From assembly GCA_964036295.1 (NCBI GenBank), contig OZ038462.1, positions 40,715,680 through 40,779,679 of the forward strand: a DNA stretch of 64,000 nucleotides, given 5' to 3'. Shown piece by piece: positions 24,941-41,829 of the stretch. This DNA is from Plumapathes pennacea (Eukaryota > Cnidaria > Anthozoa > Antipatharia > Myriopathidae). Both the position numbers and the translations under genes were made by a program. Position 1 is the stretch's first letter. Each line of letters begins with the position of its first letter. The notes below the pieces were generated by a model. It did not search any database and was not told where the DNA came from. It saw only the letters and a list, made by a program, of their open reading frames with translations.

Positions 24941-26759
24941 ATTGACACAATCGCACCCGCATTTTGGCAACTACAAAAATATTAACTTTTAAGAAAGGTG
25001 TCTAACTATGCACGTGCTTTATGTTTTCATATGATATGCTCTTTCAATCGCCTGCTGGTCACGACTTCATTTCCTCCAGTTTTTTCTTATCTATTTGTGG
25101 ACTTCAGATTTATTTAGCGATAAATGAGAGGAAAGCTCTTGTGTTGTCAAGATGTCCCATCTTTGGGCAACAGACTGTCAAGATGTCTCATCTTTAGGCA
25201 GTTAGTGGAACTCTCATTTATCAATAAGCATATTAACATATGACGAGTTAAAAATGCGTTGTGATGCTGCAGTACTGTGAGAGGAAAGTTTTCTTCGGTC
25301 AGTTAGTGAAATCCTCATTTACATGTAGCAGTCCAGCTAATCCTTGGTCGCATAAAATACAACTTCAATTTGAAATTAAAAAATGTACTTCAAAATATTT
25401 TGGCTGCACTGAGCAGCTTCATAAAGCACTAGCATAGTTAACTGTCTAAAACTAAAAAAAAAAAATTATTTAGATTTATCATAGTTGATCTTGTAATATC
25501 CAGAATCAGTTATGGTGAACATGTAGCACCAAAATTACAGATATACCACATGTGGGAGGCCTTTGTCTCTCACACCTGTTTGCCTGTGGCTTCATGATTC
25601 GTTCATGATCGTTTTCCCTCTCCCTGTCTTTCCGTTCGTATCCTTCTCCCCCGTGGGAGTTGGAGCTAAATGACATTCAAGGAAATATTAGGATGTATTC
25701 AAATTTTGTATACATAAAGAATTGCGCTCGCCTTGATCTCCAATGCTGCCATGCGGCGCAAAACTGCAATTATCGAAATGGCGTCAGGAGAGTCTTTGGA
25801 CTTCTACTTTACTGTTTCTATCAGGTGTCAGTTTAATCCAACTGAAAACAATCAGGAAACATGGAAATAACTAAATTTACCACTTGATACACGACTAAAT
25901 TGGTCTCAAAAAATATTTAAACAGCCCCCTGACTTTGCCTAAACATTGAAATTTTCAAACTCAAGTTTACATTCTCCTTGGCGTGAAGATTTACTGACAT
26001 AAAGACGGACGTGCGTGTCACAGAGTACTCGTCGTACGACACCAGATAACACGCCGGACACTTCGTGTAACAAAGTGGCATGAATCAGGCTCTTTGTGAC
26101 ACGCCACATGCGTAGACACCTCGCGTTCCCATTCCAAACACGCTAAGTAACTCTAGTATCAGGTTGCTCGACATGGGACTACACGCAACGTGCGAGTGTT
26201 GGGATACGTGACACTAACAGACACTCCGTGTAGGGACGTGTCGTGAACTGGATTCTAAGTGACACTCCAGGTGATAAGACACGCGGCGTTCTCGTCCTTG
26301 ACGCGCAGCGTGCAAACATAATATCAGTAACACGGATATTCCCGTGTACGCCTCTTTTGACACAGTGCAGTCACTCGTTGCTGCAGTTTTAAACGCGCCA
26401 AGTGATTCAGCAGTTTTACAGGTTCTGGTACCCAGTTCAATAATAACGGGACAGCAAAAACGCCCTATTCCCGACGCAGAGTAGTGTTATAAATAACCTT
26501 AGTCGATTCCACTTGATAGAGCGCAGAAGTCGGCGGGATGGACAATATGGTTGAAGGAGTTCCAAGATGGAAGTTGGAGCAAAACTATATTGCTAAGAGC
26601 TTAGTAGGACGTATGGCTGTGCAACATTACCCACTCAGCCATTTCTGGCCTAAACTGTTGTATTTTTAAAAAGTTGTTTTCAAAACTATTCAACGCATAA
26701 CCTTACAAGTTTTGTTAACTACTAATTCTGATATGCTCTTTTGATTTATATATAGAGCT

Positions 26760-27680
26760 GATTGTTTGTATCTATGCTAAAGAGGCCAACACGTAAACAA
26801 ACATCGGCCTAAATATGAAAATTAGCTCTCGGCCTAGAAACGACATCACCAAGAAAAATATAGCAATTCACACTCTAGTAGTGTATTGAACAGCGTCGTT
26901 CTTTTTTGTTCCTCTTAGGTCTGTTGTATCGATGTACCATGTTTTACTCCCAGAGCTAGAGGAGAAATTCAACGCTCTCTTCAATGAATTGCGTTATTTG
27001 TTGCCACCAGAAATTTAGATTAGTGCCACACTGACATGGCGTTTGTAAACTGAAATTTGGGAATCAGTCTCAACCAGGCTCACAAATCAAATCACTGTGT
27101 TCAAAATATTTGTAAATTTCAGCCTCAGTGTTAAATAGCGTCAGGTGATATGGTACTATTGTTCTCTTCCCCCATGAGCGCCATAACATAGCTAAAGGAC
27201 TTCTGACACGTTAATAAAGTTATTCATTCATTCATTTACTTCACCTTTCAAAACTAAGATACAGGTCTCTTCGAGGGAATGCAAAGCATTGCATCGCAAA
27301 AAATCGGCCTGATAGTCGGAATCAATTGAACAATACTGATCGAATAATCGAGCAGCGGGAGCTTTGGATACTTTGCTTAGATGAACGTGATCCCACATCT
27401 CCGTTTCTGTTTCACAACACTGATATACCACTTTCACAATCATGCGCAGTTCTCGGGCCATACCGCAAAAACGTTAAAGCTGACACTTTCACTACCGGGT
27501 GATTAGCAGCATTTTTTCCTTTCAGTTTCTCATCAGATTGATATGTAATGAAAGCATATAGTAGAACTTGGCTTTTGATACTTTGCTTATAGATGAAAGC
27601 TGATTGAACTATCAATTCTCACTACATCACTTATACATTTTTCTCTTGAATGTTGCATCATGAACCAGGGAGTTCTATGC
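26760..27680 (+). other. Ghost of a deleted MFSD6-like copy: 5' flank joined to 3' flank
   Basis: 26760-27355 resembles the 5' flanks of copies 1 and 2 (shared AGGAGAAATTCAACG, CCACCAGAAATT, CTGATAGTCGGAATCAA, ATCGAGCAG). From about 27425 the sequence instead matches the region just after the stop of copy 1 (CACTTTCACAA, GCAGTTC.CGGGCC, CATCAGATT, TGAAAGCTGATTGAACTA). The roughly 1.9-kb gene body between them is absent; about 60 bases of other sequence lie at the junction. Confidence 0.65.
27500..27680 (+). repeat. Dispersed repeat family, copy 4
   Basis: Near-duplicate of 21925-22095, including GATGAAAGCTGATTGAACTA and TTTCTCATCAGATT. Confidence 0.65.
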
Positions 27681-27947
27681 TAATGAAGCCAACACGTAAA
27701 CAAACATCGGTCTGACTCTCGGCTTGGGAATGGCATCACCAAGAACATAGCAATTTACACTTTTGATATAGCGTATTGAACAGGGTCGTCTTTTGATGTT
27801 CCTCTCAGGTCTAGAGTCTTGAATAAGTACCATGTCTTGATTTCAAGCTAGAGGAGAAATTCAACGCTCTCTTCGATGAATTGTGTTATTGTGCCCTCCT
27901 TTTTCTTAACCTTTAGTCGTTTATGCTGCTGCTTGGCTGAGCTGTCA

Positions 27948-28300
27948 GTTTACTGGGCAATGACGACAGTATTCCACTTTGGAATAAATCTGGCTATAGA
28001 CCTCGGCCCAGTAGCCGCTTTAAAAGATCCGAAATCACTACCAGACAACGTACAGCTGTACAGTACTATTGTACTGAGCTGAGTTTACTGGGTAATGAAG
28101 ACAGTATTCTAGTTTGGGAGAAATCTGGCTATGGACCATGGCCCTTTAGCCGCTTTATTAACTTTAAATCAAATATGACAAAATACATCAATGACCAGCC
28201 TCGTGATTCACTTTGCTGACGTGTCAGCTCACAACGAGGCTTTGATAAAAGATTAACCTCCTCCCGAAATCACTACCGGACATTGTACAGTAAAGTACAC
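27948..28300 (+). repeat. Imperfect tandem duplication in the 5' flank of copy 2
   Basis: GTTTACTGGGCAATGACGAC...AAATCTGGCTATAGACC...TAGCCGCTTTA recurs about 130 bases later with scattered changes, each copy followed by a CCGAAATCACTACC block. No coding content recognised. Confidence 0.6.
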
Positions 28301-28781
28301 TTAAGTCACTGTGTTCTATAAAACAAATTGTAAATTTCAGCCCCAGGTTGCATAGCGTTACGTGATAAAGTCTATTTTTCTCCTCATAAGCTCCATGACG
28401 TAGCCTTGGCCACATGCATATCATCTATCTCATCATTATTCACATCACGTATGCTCGGTTTCTACTCAACCAACATACAAGTCTCTTCGTGATCACCAGC
28501 AAGTGACTCGCAGAAAATACAAACACGCAAAAAGTCATTTGAACCCTGATAGTCGGAATCAAGTGAACAAACAATCCGATAATCGAGCAGGTGAGAAGTT
28601 CGATCAAGTTTTACCCGAACTGGCGACCCTCGTTTACGTTCGAAGCCGCACGGTTGCCCATCGACGCGAGCCTGTAGCGTGTAACAGATCTCTGACAAAT
28701 TCAAACGCTTAACCTGAATTTGTTATCTGACGGACCATCGATAGGCCATTCCTTGTTACACATCTGACTTGAATTCAAATC

Positions 28782-32946
<4,165 letters not shown>

Positions 32947-33245
32947 TACGACCGACGCTAAACGATGCTAAAAACCATGTGCTTAACTTGTGCAGTTTGC
33001 GAGGAGGGGATATTTTGATATGTCACGATTTCTTTAGTCATACTGCAAATATGTACTAGCAAAACTAAGCTCAGTGGAGAATCTCACTTGACAGACACTC
33101 ATTTATACAGAAGTAAGAAATATTATTTCCTACTCTTCTGGCGGTGTGCCGATCTGAAACTTTCTTAAAAGCGCCGATTAGCCACTGGTGAAAAAATAAG
33201 TGCAGCTAGTGATCAGAACACCAAATGAACTGGCAGCACAGTACA

Positions 33246-33439
<194 letters not shown>

Positions 33440-33550
33440 GTAACGATAGTATGCATGACGCAACTCGTTCAGCAACTTAACTGATCCTCTTCTGTCGACC
33501 AATTGTAAACTCACTCTTGCCACCTAATAAATACGAGTTCATACTATTTT

Positions 33551-33658
33551 TTGGATCATGTGTACTAAGACGGGTGTCGGCAAAGTATCGACCGAGTGTC
33601 GACCGAGTATCGACCGAGTGTCGACCGACATATCGGTCCCTTAGTACACATGATCCAA
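33551..33658. mobile_element. Hairpin element, 108 bp, perfect 19-bp inverted ends
   Basis: TTGGATCATGTGTACTAAG (33551-33569) is exactly inverted at 33640-33658. The loop is made of four 11-bp units alternating TATCGACCGAG and TGTCGACCGAG. No coding capacity. Probably a tiny non-autonomous foldback. Confidence 0.8.
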
Positions 33659-34572
33659 TTTTTTTAGTTGCAGTTTTAAAAACGTTGTTTCTCATTTTCA
33701 GTAACTACTTATTCTGATACGCTCTTTCGATTTATGAGCAAGTTAGTTTTTGTAGCTTCAGATTTAATTTATGCCAATGAGGCAAAAACGTAAACAATGA
33801 TTTGCCTGTATGTAAAAAATAGCGGCTTGACGGTCAGGCGATCATATACTGGTACTCCAGTGAAGCCTGTATAAAAGAATCGGGGTGGTCACAGCGCTTG
33901 GACCAGTAGCAGTGATTTTAATAAGCTGCAGTTTATGTCAAGGTCACAGGCAGGCAGACCAAGTGAAAACCTGTTGCATTAGTCAGTCTTTCACTACCCA
34001 CCTTGAAAATTTACGCACGCGGCTAATTAATCCCGGATTGATGACGAAAGTAAAATTTTAAACTGTCAAGGCTGTGAACGTCAGCCGATAATTGATCCAT
34101 TGTACTCCTGACAAATGCAGAGGGTGACAAGCCGCCTAAACTCTATTGTTATAATATTCATATCTCATCATTATTCATATCATCGTCCTCTGACACGTAT
34201 ACTGATGCTCTCACATCGAAGTCGAATATTGTAACCCCGCACGTAGGCCGAATATCAAAAGTCACTGCATCACAAAAACTCAAATGAACACTGTAAGCAC
34301 AATTGGACAACTCTCGAACAGACGGGGAGTGATTGACTGTACGTTCAAGTTTGATCAACTTTAACCCCGGGCAACCAGCGCCTACGTTTCGCAGGTGACA
34401 AGAGGCTGAACTCCACTCCACAAGTTGCCCATCGACGCAATTCCTAGCTGTTACAGATCTTTGACAAACTTACTCGTGTCCAAATATTTCGGTACATCTG
34501 ACAGACTCATTCGGCTGCCATCGATCGCGGCTAATATAGGCCGTTCCCAATTTCACACCCAGACTTGAAGGC

Positions 34573-36305
34573 ATGAAACAGGGCAGCAACATAGGAAACA
34601 CTGAAAGCCCACCGAAGAAAACAGGACTCGGCGTCAAGCGCGTTGTGACTGACTTTTGTGGAACAGATAAGGAGTATGTTCCATTTCACGCATTTTTCTT
34701 TGCGTTCTTCGGAGGCATTGGAGCGTTTCTACCTTACCTCATATTGTATTTAAAACAACTTGGACTCTCCGCAGCCCAGGCTGGGGTTTTGTCGGGGATC
34801 AGGCCACTTTCAGAAGGATTGTCCCCTTTCTGGGGCTGGATTGGAGATAAATATAAGAAAAGAAAGATAATTCTTCAGCTGGCACTCATTTCCTACACAC
34901 TCGGCGCTCTGGTTACGCTCGCCGTGCAACCGGAGCATCAACAATGTGTGGAGAACGAAGGCGGGAACAAGACATATTCGACGACCTTGGAATTTTCATT
35001 CGGCTCTGGTGTGAGTCTTGGACACGAAACTAGTGCAATGGTTGACAACACGAAACGAAACAATAGTGCAAAGTATCAACGTGAAGTGGACCAGGCAGAG
35101 TTAAACAACATGTTCGCAATCATTCTCCTCATCACAGTCCTCGGTCAGATCGTCGGCTGTGTGGTGTTCACGTTTCCTGAAGTTTTGACGATTGCTCTTC
35201 TCGACGATAAAGCGAACAAATTTGGTGCGGTCAGATTTTTAGGCGAAGTTAGTGTCTCGACCAGCTCCTTTGTTGTAGGTGCTGCTTTGTACGAAACAGA
35301 AACGGAGATCTGTGGCCTCAAATTCAAGAACTACTCCCTTGCTTTTTATTGCTTGGCAGTCTGGATGGCTGTAGCCCTTATAACAACAATTTGGATGAAA
35401 ACTAAATATCATGACTCACGACCAAACATTTCTTTGAGAGAAGTCGTCAGCAGTGTAGCGAATCTCAAGTCAATTTCACTCTTGGTCGTGTCGGTTTTTC
35501 TGGGCTTATTCCAAGGAATGCATGAAACCTATGGCTTGTGGTTTCTCGATGAACTTGGAGGGTCCTCGTTGTTGGTCGGTGTGGCAGCTGGTGTACGCTA
35601 CATATTTTCTACACTCGGTTACATTACCTCGCAGTACTTCATTAGTTATTTTGGGGTGTTGCGTCCACTCATTGTCGCTATGCTTTCATACAGCGTCGTG
35701 TTCTGTGGATTCTCGCTAATGCATATTCCTGGTGCAGCTTTGGTATTCTTTGTACTACAAGGAGGTTTGTACGGATTGTCCTGGTGTACTATGGTCGCAC
35801 ATGTTGGAAGTATTTCCCAAGATACGGGATACACTGCATCAATTCAAGGTAAACTATAGAATAGTAACATGCACAAAACAATGTGATGGTGAGAGACAAT
35901 CATCCCAATAGCTTAGATATCAAATGCGGAGTAAAGATGGCGGGAAACCACTGCAAATAGCTAATTAAAAACAGACAGAATAGAAGACAGCTTTGTTCAG
36001 AAGTGACTTTTTGACAAAAATATCTTGGAGGACTCTCTGTTTACTTTTTTTCTTTTTTCTTTTTTTTCACAGGAGTTTACAGCGGGGCATTCTGGGGACT
36101 GGGTTATGGAGGTGGAGCAATGCTTAGCGGAGTACTGGTACAAGTGTTGGGAATCCGTATCACATACCAGTCCTTCGCGGCCGTGGCGGTTCTCCTGTGT
36201 TTTCTTCTTATTGCGGTCTACTGGTTGACAGAGAATCAAGACGACGATAAGGATGACGCTCGTTACAAGCTGATAAGCGAGGATGAACATCAAGAGGTGG
36301 AATAA
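34573..36305 (+). CDS. MFSD6: MFSD6-like major facilitator transporter, copy 3, 502 aa
   Basis: Exons 34573-35848 and 36073-36305, phase 1; GTAAAC donor, TTTTTTTCACAG acceptor, 224-nt intron. Start ATG by alignment with the sister copies. Contains helix 1 (PFHAFFFAFFGGIGAFLPY), motif A DKYKKRK, the loop with NKT sequon (GGNKTYSTTLEFSFGSG), and the C-terminal helix pair with a short acidic tail (ISEDEHQEVE). The frame is intact. It differs from copy 4 by only a few dozen residues and shares with it the deletion of several residues in the loop relative to copies 1 and 2. A membrane transporter of unknown substrate. Confidence 0.9.
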
Positions 36306-36796
36306 GCAGAACTGATACGACCGACGCCCTAATTGACAGCTGAGCAGTGTCAAGTCTGAAACTCAATTTACTTTTAAATTAAGATTGTGATCAGTGACTT
36401 GATGGAATAGAGCCGTTTTTGGTTGAATTTCAAAAGTAATCGTGCTTCGTATTTTGGTTTGCTACGCGTTCGGATTGATCCAAACAAGTTTAGCTGCTTG
36501 GCCAATCAGGAACAAAAACAAAATCTTTTTCTGCCGTGTAACGCGTTGAGTTTCAAAGGCACAATAACAGTATAGAAATAATTTGCCCCTATTGACCCCT
36601 AGAGGGCTTTATATAGTGGTAAGCATTCCTTTTTGCCCCTAAATATTGTCCAGATGTGAACATACTTTTGCTGCAAGCCTAGGAAACGTATCATTGGGCT
36701 GAAACTCTTCGAAGGACGGCTGGCAATAATGGCTCCGCGCAAGGCATTGTGGTAAAAACCCAACCATGCAATGAATTAGCATAAGAGTCAATAAGC

Positions 36797-37320
36797 CAAA
36801 AAGCCCCTTGAGGGGAGCATCAACATAGATATGTAAATATGTAGATACGCTTGGTATTTCGCATTGCCACTGGGGATGTCTTCTTTCTGCAGGGTTGTTT
36901 TAGAATTAGTAATTGGAATCAGGAGCGAGGATTAGTGATTGTAAATCAGGAGCGCCAGAAGTTGAAACTTCTATACTTGATACTTCTATACTTCTATACA
37001 TCTATACTTGATTAAAGTGGGGGGGGGGGGGGGGGGGGGGGGGGGGACGTAAAAGAACCACTGAGGACGTAAACAAATCTCTGGCAGTGACCACCCTCAG
37101 TGCCTGTACTCTACAGTAACATGGCGAAGCATAATTGATGCTGAAAAGCCCCTTGGGGGGAGCATCAATAAAGATATGTGAGATATGCAGATACGCTTGT
37201 CTTTCGCGTTGGCACTAGGGACGTTTTCTTTCTGCAGGGTTGTTTCAGGATTAGTGACTGGGATTAATATATAAGGAACAAAGACGAAATCAGGAGCGCC
37301 AGAAGTTGAAAAGGCCAAGC
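36797..37320 (+). repeat. Tandem duplicate block with 28-base poly-G between transporter copies 3 and 4
   Basis: A block beginning AAAAGCCCCTTG near 36798 (GGGGAGCATCAACATAGATA, GATACGCTTG, TTCTTTCTGCAGGGTTGTTT) recurs from about 37143 with small changes. Between the two copies are a poly-G run of 28 bases (37019-37046) and a few CTATACTT units. The rest of 36306-37801 holds no gene; its last 250 bases are the duplicated 5' flank of copy 4. Confidence 0.7.
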
Positions 37321-37801
37321 CGCGTTCGTCTTGTAAGATACACTTGTAAATCAGAACCCCGGCGTGCGCCGTGGTGCGCCGCGCATTACTCTGAATACGG
37401 ACTATAAGTTTCCACGACAAAAGAACGCAATACTATTTCTTAACTCCCAATTCTCGAGTTGATCACAATAAAGCAATCTCGTAATTATTCATATGTTTAA
37501 TCTCTGTGGAATTGTACGCACAATTGTCAATGATGCACTTATCCCTAGGCAGTAGAAGGGGAGTGATTGACTGTGCGTTCAAGTTTGATCAAGTTTAACC
37601 CCGACCTGGCAACCTGCGACTACGCTTCGCAAGTGACAAGAGGCTGATCTCCACTCCACAAGTTGCCCATCGACGCATTTAAGCCTGTTACAGATCTTTG
37701 ACAAATTTCTCCTGTCGAAATATTCGGTACATCTGACAGACTTTAATCTGCCATCGATCACAAATATAAATCGTTCCCGTTTCACGCCCAGACTTGAAAG
37801 C

Positions 37802-39545
37802 ATGAAACAGAGCAGGGATACTGAAAGCCCACCGAAGAAAACAGGACTCGGCGTCAAGCGCGTTGTGACTGACTTTTGTGGACCAGATAAGGAGTATGTT
37901 CCATTTCACGCATTTTTCTTTACGTTCTTCGGAGGCTTTGGAGCGTTTCTACCTTTCCTCGCATTGTATTTAAAACAACTTGGGCTCTCCGCAGCCCAGG
38001 CTGGGGTTTTGTCGGGGATCAGGTTACTTTCAGAAGGATTGTCCCCTTTCTGGGGCTGGATTGGAGATAAATATAAGAAAAGGAAGATAATTCTTCAGCT
38101 GGCACTCATTTCCTACACACTCGGCATTCTGGTCACGCTCGCCGTGCAACCGGAGCATCAACGATGCGTGGAGAACGAAGGCGGGAACAAGACATATTCG
38201 ACGACCTTGGAATTTTCATTCGGCTCTGGTGTGAGTCTTGGACACGAAACTAGTGCAATGGTTGACAACACGAAACGAAACAATAGTGCAAAGTATCAAC
38301 GTGAAGTGGACCAGGCAGAGTTAAACAACATGTTCGCAATCATTCTCCTCATCACAGTCCTCGGTCAGATCGTCGGCTGTGTGGTGTTCACGTTTCCTGA
38401 AGTTTTGACGGTTGCTCTTCTCGATGATAAAGCGAACAAATTTGGTGCGGTTAGATTTTTAGGCGAAGTTAGTGTCTCGACCAGCTCCTTAGCTGTCGGT
38501 GCTGCTTTGTACGAAACAGAAACGGAGATCTGTGGCCTCAAATTCAAGAACTACTCCCTTGCCTTCTATTGCTTGGCAGCCTGGATGGCTGTAGCCCTTA
38601 TAACAACAATTTGGATGAAAACTAAATATCACGACTCACGACCAAACATTTATTTGAGAGAAGTTGTCAGGAGTGTAGCGAATCTCAAGTCAATTTCACT
38701 CTTGGTCGTGTCGGTTTTTCTGGGCTTATTCCAAGGAATGCATGAAACCTATGGCCTGTGGTTTCTTGATGAACTTGGAGGGTCCTCGTTGTTGGTCGGT
38801 GTGGCAGCCGGTGTACGCTACTTATTTTCTACACTCGGTTACATTATCTCGCAGTACTTCATTGGTTATTTTGGGGTGTTGCGTCCACTCATTGTCGCTA
38901 TGCTTTCATACAGCGTCGTGTTCTGTGGATTCTCGCTGATGCATATTCCTGGTGTAGCCTTGGTATTCTTTGTACTACAAGGAGGTTTGTACGGATTGTC
39001 CTGGAGTACTATGGTCGCACATGTTGGAAGTATTTCCCAAGATACGGGATACACTGCATCAATTCAAGGTAAAGTATGGAATAGTAAATACATAAAACAA
39101 TGTTATAATCAACAGCTTAGATATCAAATGCATTGTGCACGGAGTGAAGCCGGAAACCACTGTAAACTTACTAAAAACGGAAGAATAGAAGACAGCTTTG
39201 TTCACAAGTTATTTTTTGACAAAAATGTGAAAGTCCTGGAGGACTCTCTGTTTACTATTTATTTATTTTTTTACAGGAGTCTACAGCGGGACATTCTGGG
39301 GACTGGGTTATGGAGGTGGAGCAATGCTTAGCGGAGTACTGGTACAAGTGTTGGGAATCCGCATTACATACCAGTCCTTCGCGGCCGTGGCAGTTTTCCT
39401 GTGTTTTCTTCTAATCTCGGTCTTCTGGCTGACAGAGGGAAGAGAGGATGGTAAAGATAACGCTCGCTACGGCTTGATTGGCGAGGATAAACGTCAAGAG
39501 GATGAGGCTAGTGATAAAGAAGACGAAGGAGACTGGTTGCTGTGA
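37802..39545 (+). CDS. MFSD6: MFSD6-like major facilitator transporter, copy 4, 511 aa
   Basis: Exons 37802-39068 and 39277-39545, phase 1; GTAAAG donor, TTTTTTACAG acceptor, 208-nt intron. Nearly identical to copy 3 through exon 1, including the loop. N-terminal residues GSNIGN of copy 3 are shortened to SR. Its tail is longer and more acidic (EDKRQEDEASDKEDEGDW). The intron happens to be open in frame with exon 1, so an unspliced read-through would give a longer false protein; the conserved helix in exon 2 shows that splicing is correct. Motif A DKYKKRK is intact. Appears functional. Confidence 0.9.
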
Positions 39546-41829
39546 AAACGCCACAACGCGCCATGCATAAACATTTGCCGGTTGACGACTCAAGTTTCGT
39601 TTTTCAAAACCGAAACTTTTTACTTTTTACGTTTTTTACAGGCCTTAAAAACACTTCACTATTACTATATACTCGGATATACAGCTAGTTAGTCAGGATG
39701 ATTCTTAATTTACATACATAAAAGGTTAACTTTTAAGGTGGCTCCATAGGGTATTTCCCTGCACTTGCTTGTATTTAGTTTATGACACCAAAACCGTCAT
39801 ATTTTCATTTCATTATATTCTTTCTTGATCAAATTTGCAGGGTAGAAGTTTCGAAAGGTCTGTTGCGTATACGTCTTACTTTTGTCACTCTAGTGTGGTT
39901 TCTATGGAAACAATACGTCCTTGAAATAAAGGTCTTCTACCCCATTTTCAAACTTTCTGCTCTATTTTCTGGAAAAGAAATTTGTACAAGGTAAACATAA
40001 CTGTGAAAAAAGTCGGGGTTAGAGGAGCGGATTTCGAGCCAATTAGCAATTTATGTTTTTGGCAAATAAAAAAATTCTGCTCCATAAATTTCCATTAAAA
40101 TCAAATATTACAAAACCGGATGTAATCTTCGTTTGCCTGCAAAATTTAAGACAGATTTACCGAAGGAAACTCGAGAAAAATGCAGAGAAAAACTTGATAT
40201 TTTACGTGCGTATTGCGCCATCAAATGCAAAATAATGACTCGACAAGATCGACAAGTGCGCATGCGTTAGCCGTAGTCCTTGCGCGTGAAAAAAAGTTGT
40301 GCATGTAAACACGAGGAGAAAGCGGTGATCGCACGCCAGCAAGTACAGCAAGTTTTCTTGGTGCGAAGCTAAAAGGAAACACCATGCAATTCCTGAATTT
40401 CTGTCTTGAGAAGCTCGTACTGGATATGTCAGCCACGAATTATGCTGTGCGAACTACTGTTGGCAAAGTCTCGAACAATTTGAGGGTGATAGCTGTTCAA
40501 CAACTCAATCCTTTTCAATACAAAGCTGTGAAGACCGTTCGAAAGTCGTCAGTTTAAGCCGTCGTATGCTAGTCCACTAGCTCCCAACAAGTTTGTTGGC
40601 AGTTGTGTCCCATCAAGTTCATTCATACTTATTCAGTACAGTTCGTGAATAATGTATTTTGTCACGTTTGGAATGCACGCTTGTTGCGGTAGCTCAGACA
40701 TGTTGGTATTCACTCTGTTTATAGTTGTGAAGTGTACATGACTATTCGTGAGAAGGTACGGTATATAAGGTCTGTTTCACAAGCAAGTGTCACTCGACGG
40801 CATCTCTCGTTTACCTTCCGTCAAATTTCTTTAGTTTTGTTACGGTGCAAGTTAATCATTATTGCCCTTGTTAAAAATTACTATTGTGTGCCAGATATCA
40901 ATGGATATTGTATTAGTCCTCATATATTGTTAAATGGCTACTGTTTCACTGCCCATTATATTGTAAGCCTGGCTATCAATAAACGAGATGCCCATTCCTG
41001 ATTCTTGTATGTTTGATGGTAATTAGTGTCAAAATGATTTGTTCTCGTTTCACTGCAGAGTGATTAGAGAATAATTTAGTTTTGCGACTGCTCACCTGAG
41101 ATAATATGCCACAGACTGACACGGGACCAAACTCTGCAGGTTAGTAGGATTTGCAAAGCTTCATAACAACGCCAATAATTTCTGTCTAAGTTTGCTTACT
41201 TCCACGAATTGCTGTCAGTGTTGTGACTAGGCCGAATGTACTGGTTTGTCCATTGCAACTGATGATTGCCGAAATGACCGTTCGAGCCGCGTTTGTCAAG
41301 GCTGTTTATTTCAAAGTCAAACAGAATACAATCTGAATTGTAGAACTTCTTCATCGTATGCTGCTTGTTTAGTTATTGGCCTGACAGGATGTGCAGAAAC
41401 AATACTTTCAAACTAATTCAGTAGAGTTATATGCATTCGAAGGTAATATTTTAAGTAGTAACTTTGTACAATTTCAACGGTGTATCTTAAATAAAGCGAA
41501 CAAAGTAAAGTGTAGAAAGGCCAGACTGTCTTTCTCCATACACACTGATCTTTACAAATTAACACAGCTGTAAAAGTTTGCAGATTTTCACAACACTCAC
41601 ATTTCTCAAGATTATAATTTTCGTATGTGCTTTAGATGCATACAAATAGCCAGGATACTCAAACCTTAAACTTGATACTTGATCACGTATAAGTTTCATT
41701 AATGTACTTTCGATAACGCAAAATGCGATCGAGAAAACGAAGGGCAACTGCACAGGAAGTCGACAATGTTACCAGCTCGATTTGTATGGCAATAGCAGCG
41801 AACTGTCTTCTATTGCCACTGGATAGGCC
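39546..41829. other. Spacer between the transporter array and the minus-strand CUB gene
   Basis: No convincing gene. Near 39735 is AAGGTGGCTCCATAGGG, which looks like the edge of a dispersed element. 40593-41112 has a possible LTR layout, listed separately. Other open frames are short and featureless. Confidence 0.5.
40593..41112 (+). mobile_element. Possible solo LTR
   Basis: Starts TGTTGGCAGTTG, has a TATATAAGG box near 40760 and an AATAAA near 40977, and could end at ...GCCACA. This order (TG...CA, TATA, polyadenylation signal) is LTR-like. No target-site duplication, primer site or internal domain is visible, so the call is weak. Confidence 0.25.

Larger units (their letters stand above)
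22103..26367. mobile_element. CACTA/EnSpm-type DNA transposon, 4,265 bp, carrying gene fragments
   Basis: Terminal inverted repeats begin CACTGTGTCAAAAGAGGCGT (22103) and are matched in reverse at the right end (26342-26367), 25 of 26 bases. Both sides are flanked by the trinucleotide CAG (22100-22102, 26368-26370). CACT(A/G) termini and a 3-bp target duplication are the signature of the CACTA/EnSpm superfamily. The first and last several hundred bases are dense in GACAC, ACACG and CGTGTC motifs in both orientations, like the subterminal transposase-binding repeats of that group. No transposase domain was recognised. Inside are a spliced minus-strand gene (22663-23793) and a broken kinase (24427-24940), pointing away from each other. 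Probably non-autonomous. Confidence 0.85.

Noticed and set aside
39069..39331. Longer version of transporter copy 4 reading through the intron
   Set aside because: The donor and acceptor match those of the three sister copies, and read-through would lose the conserved last helices.
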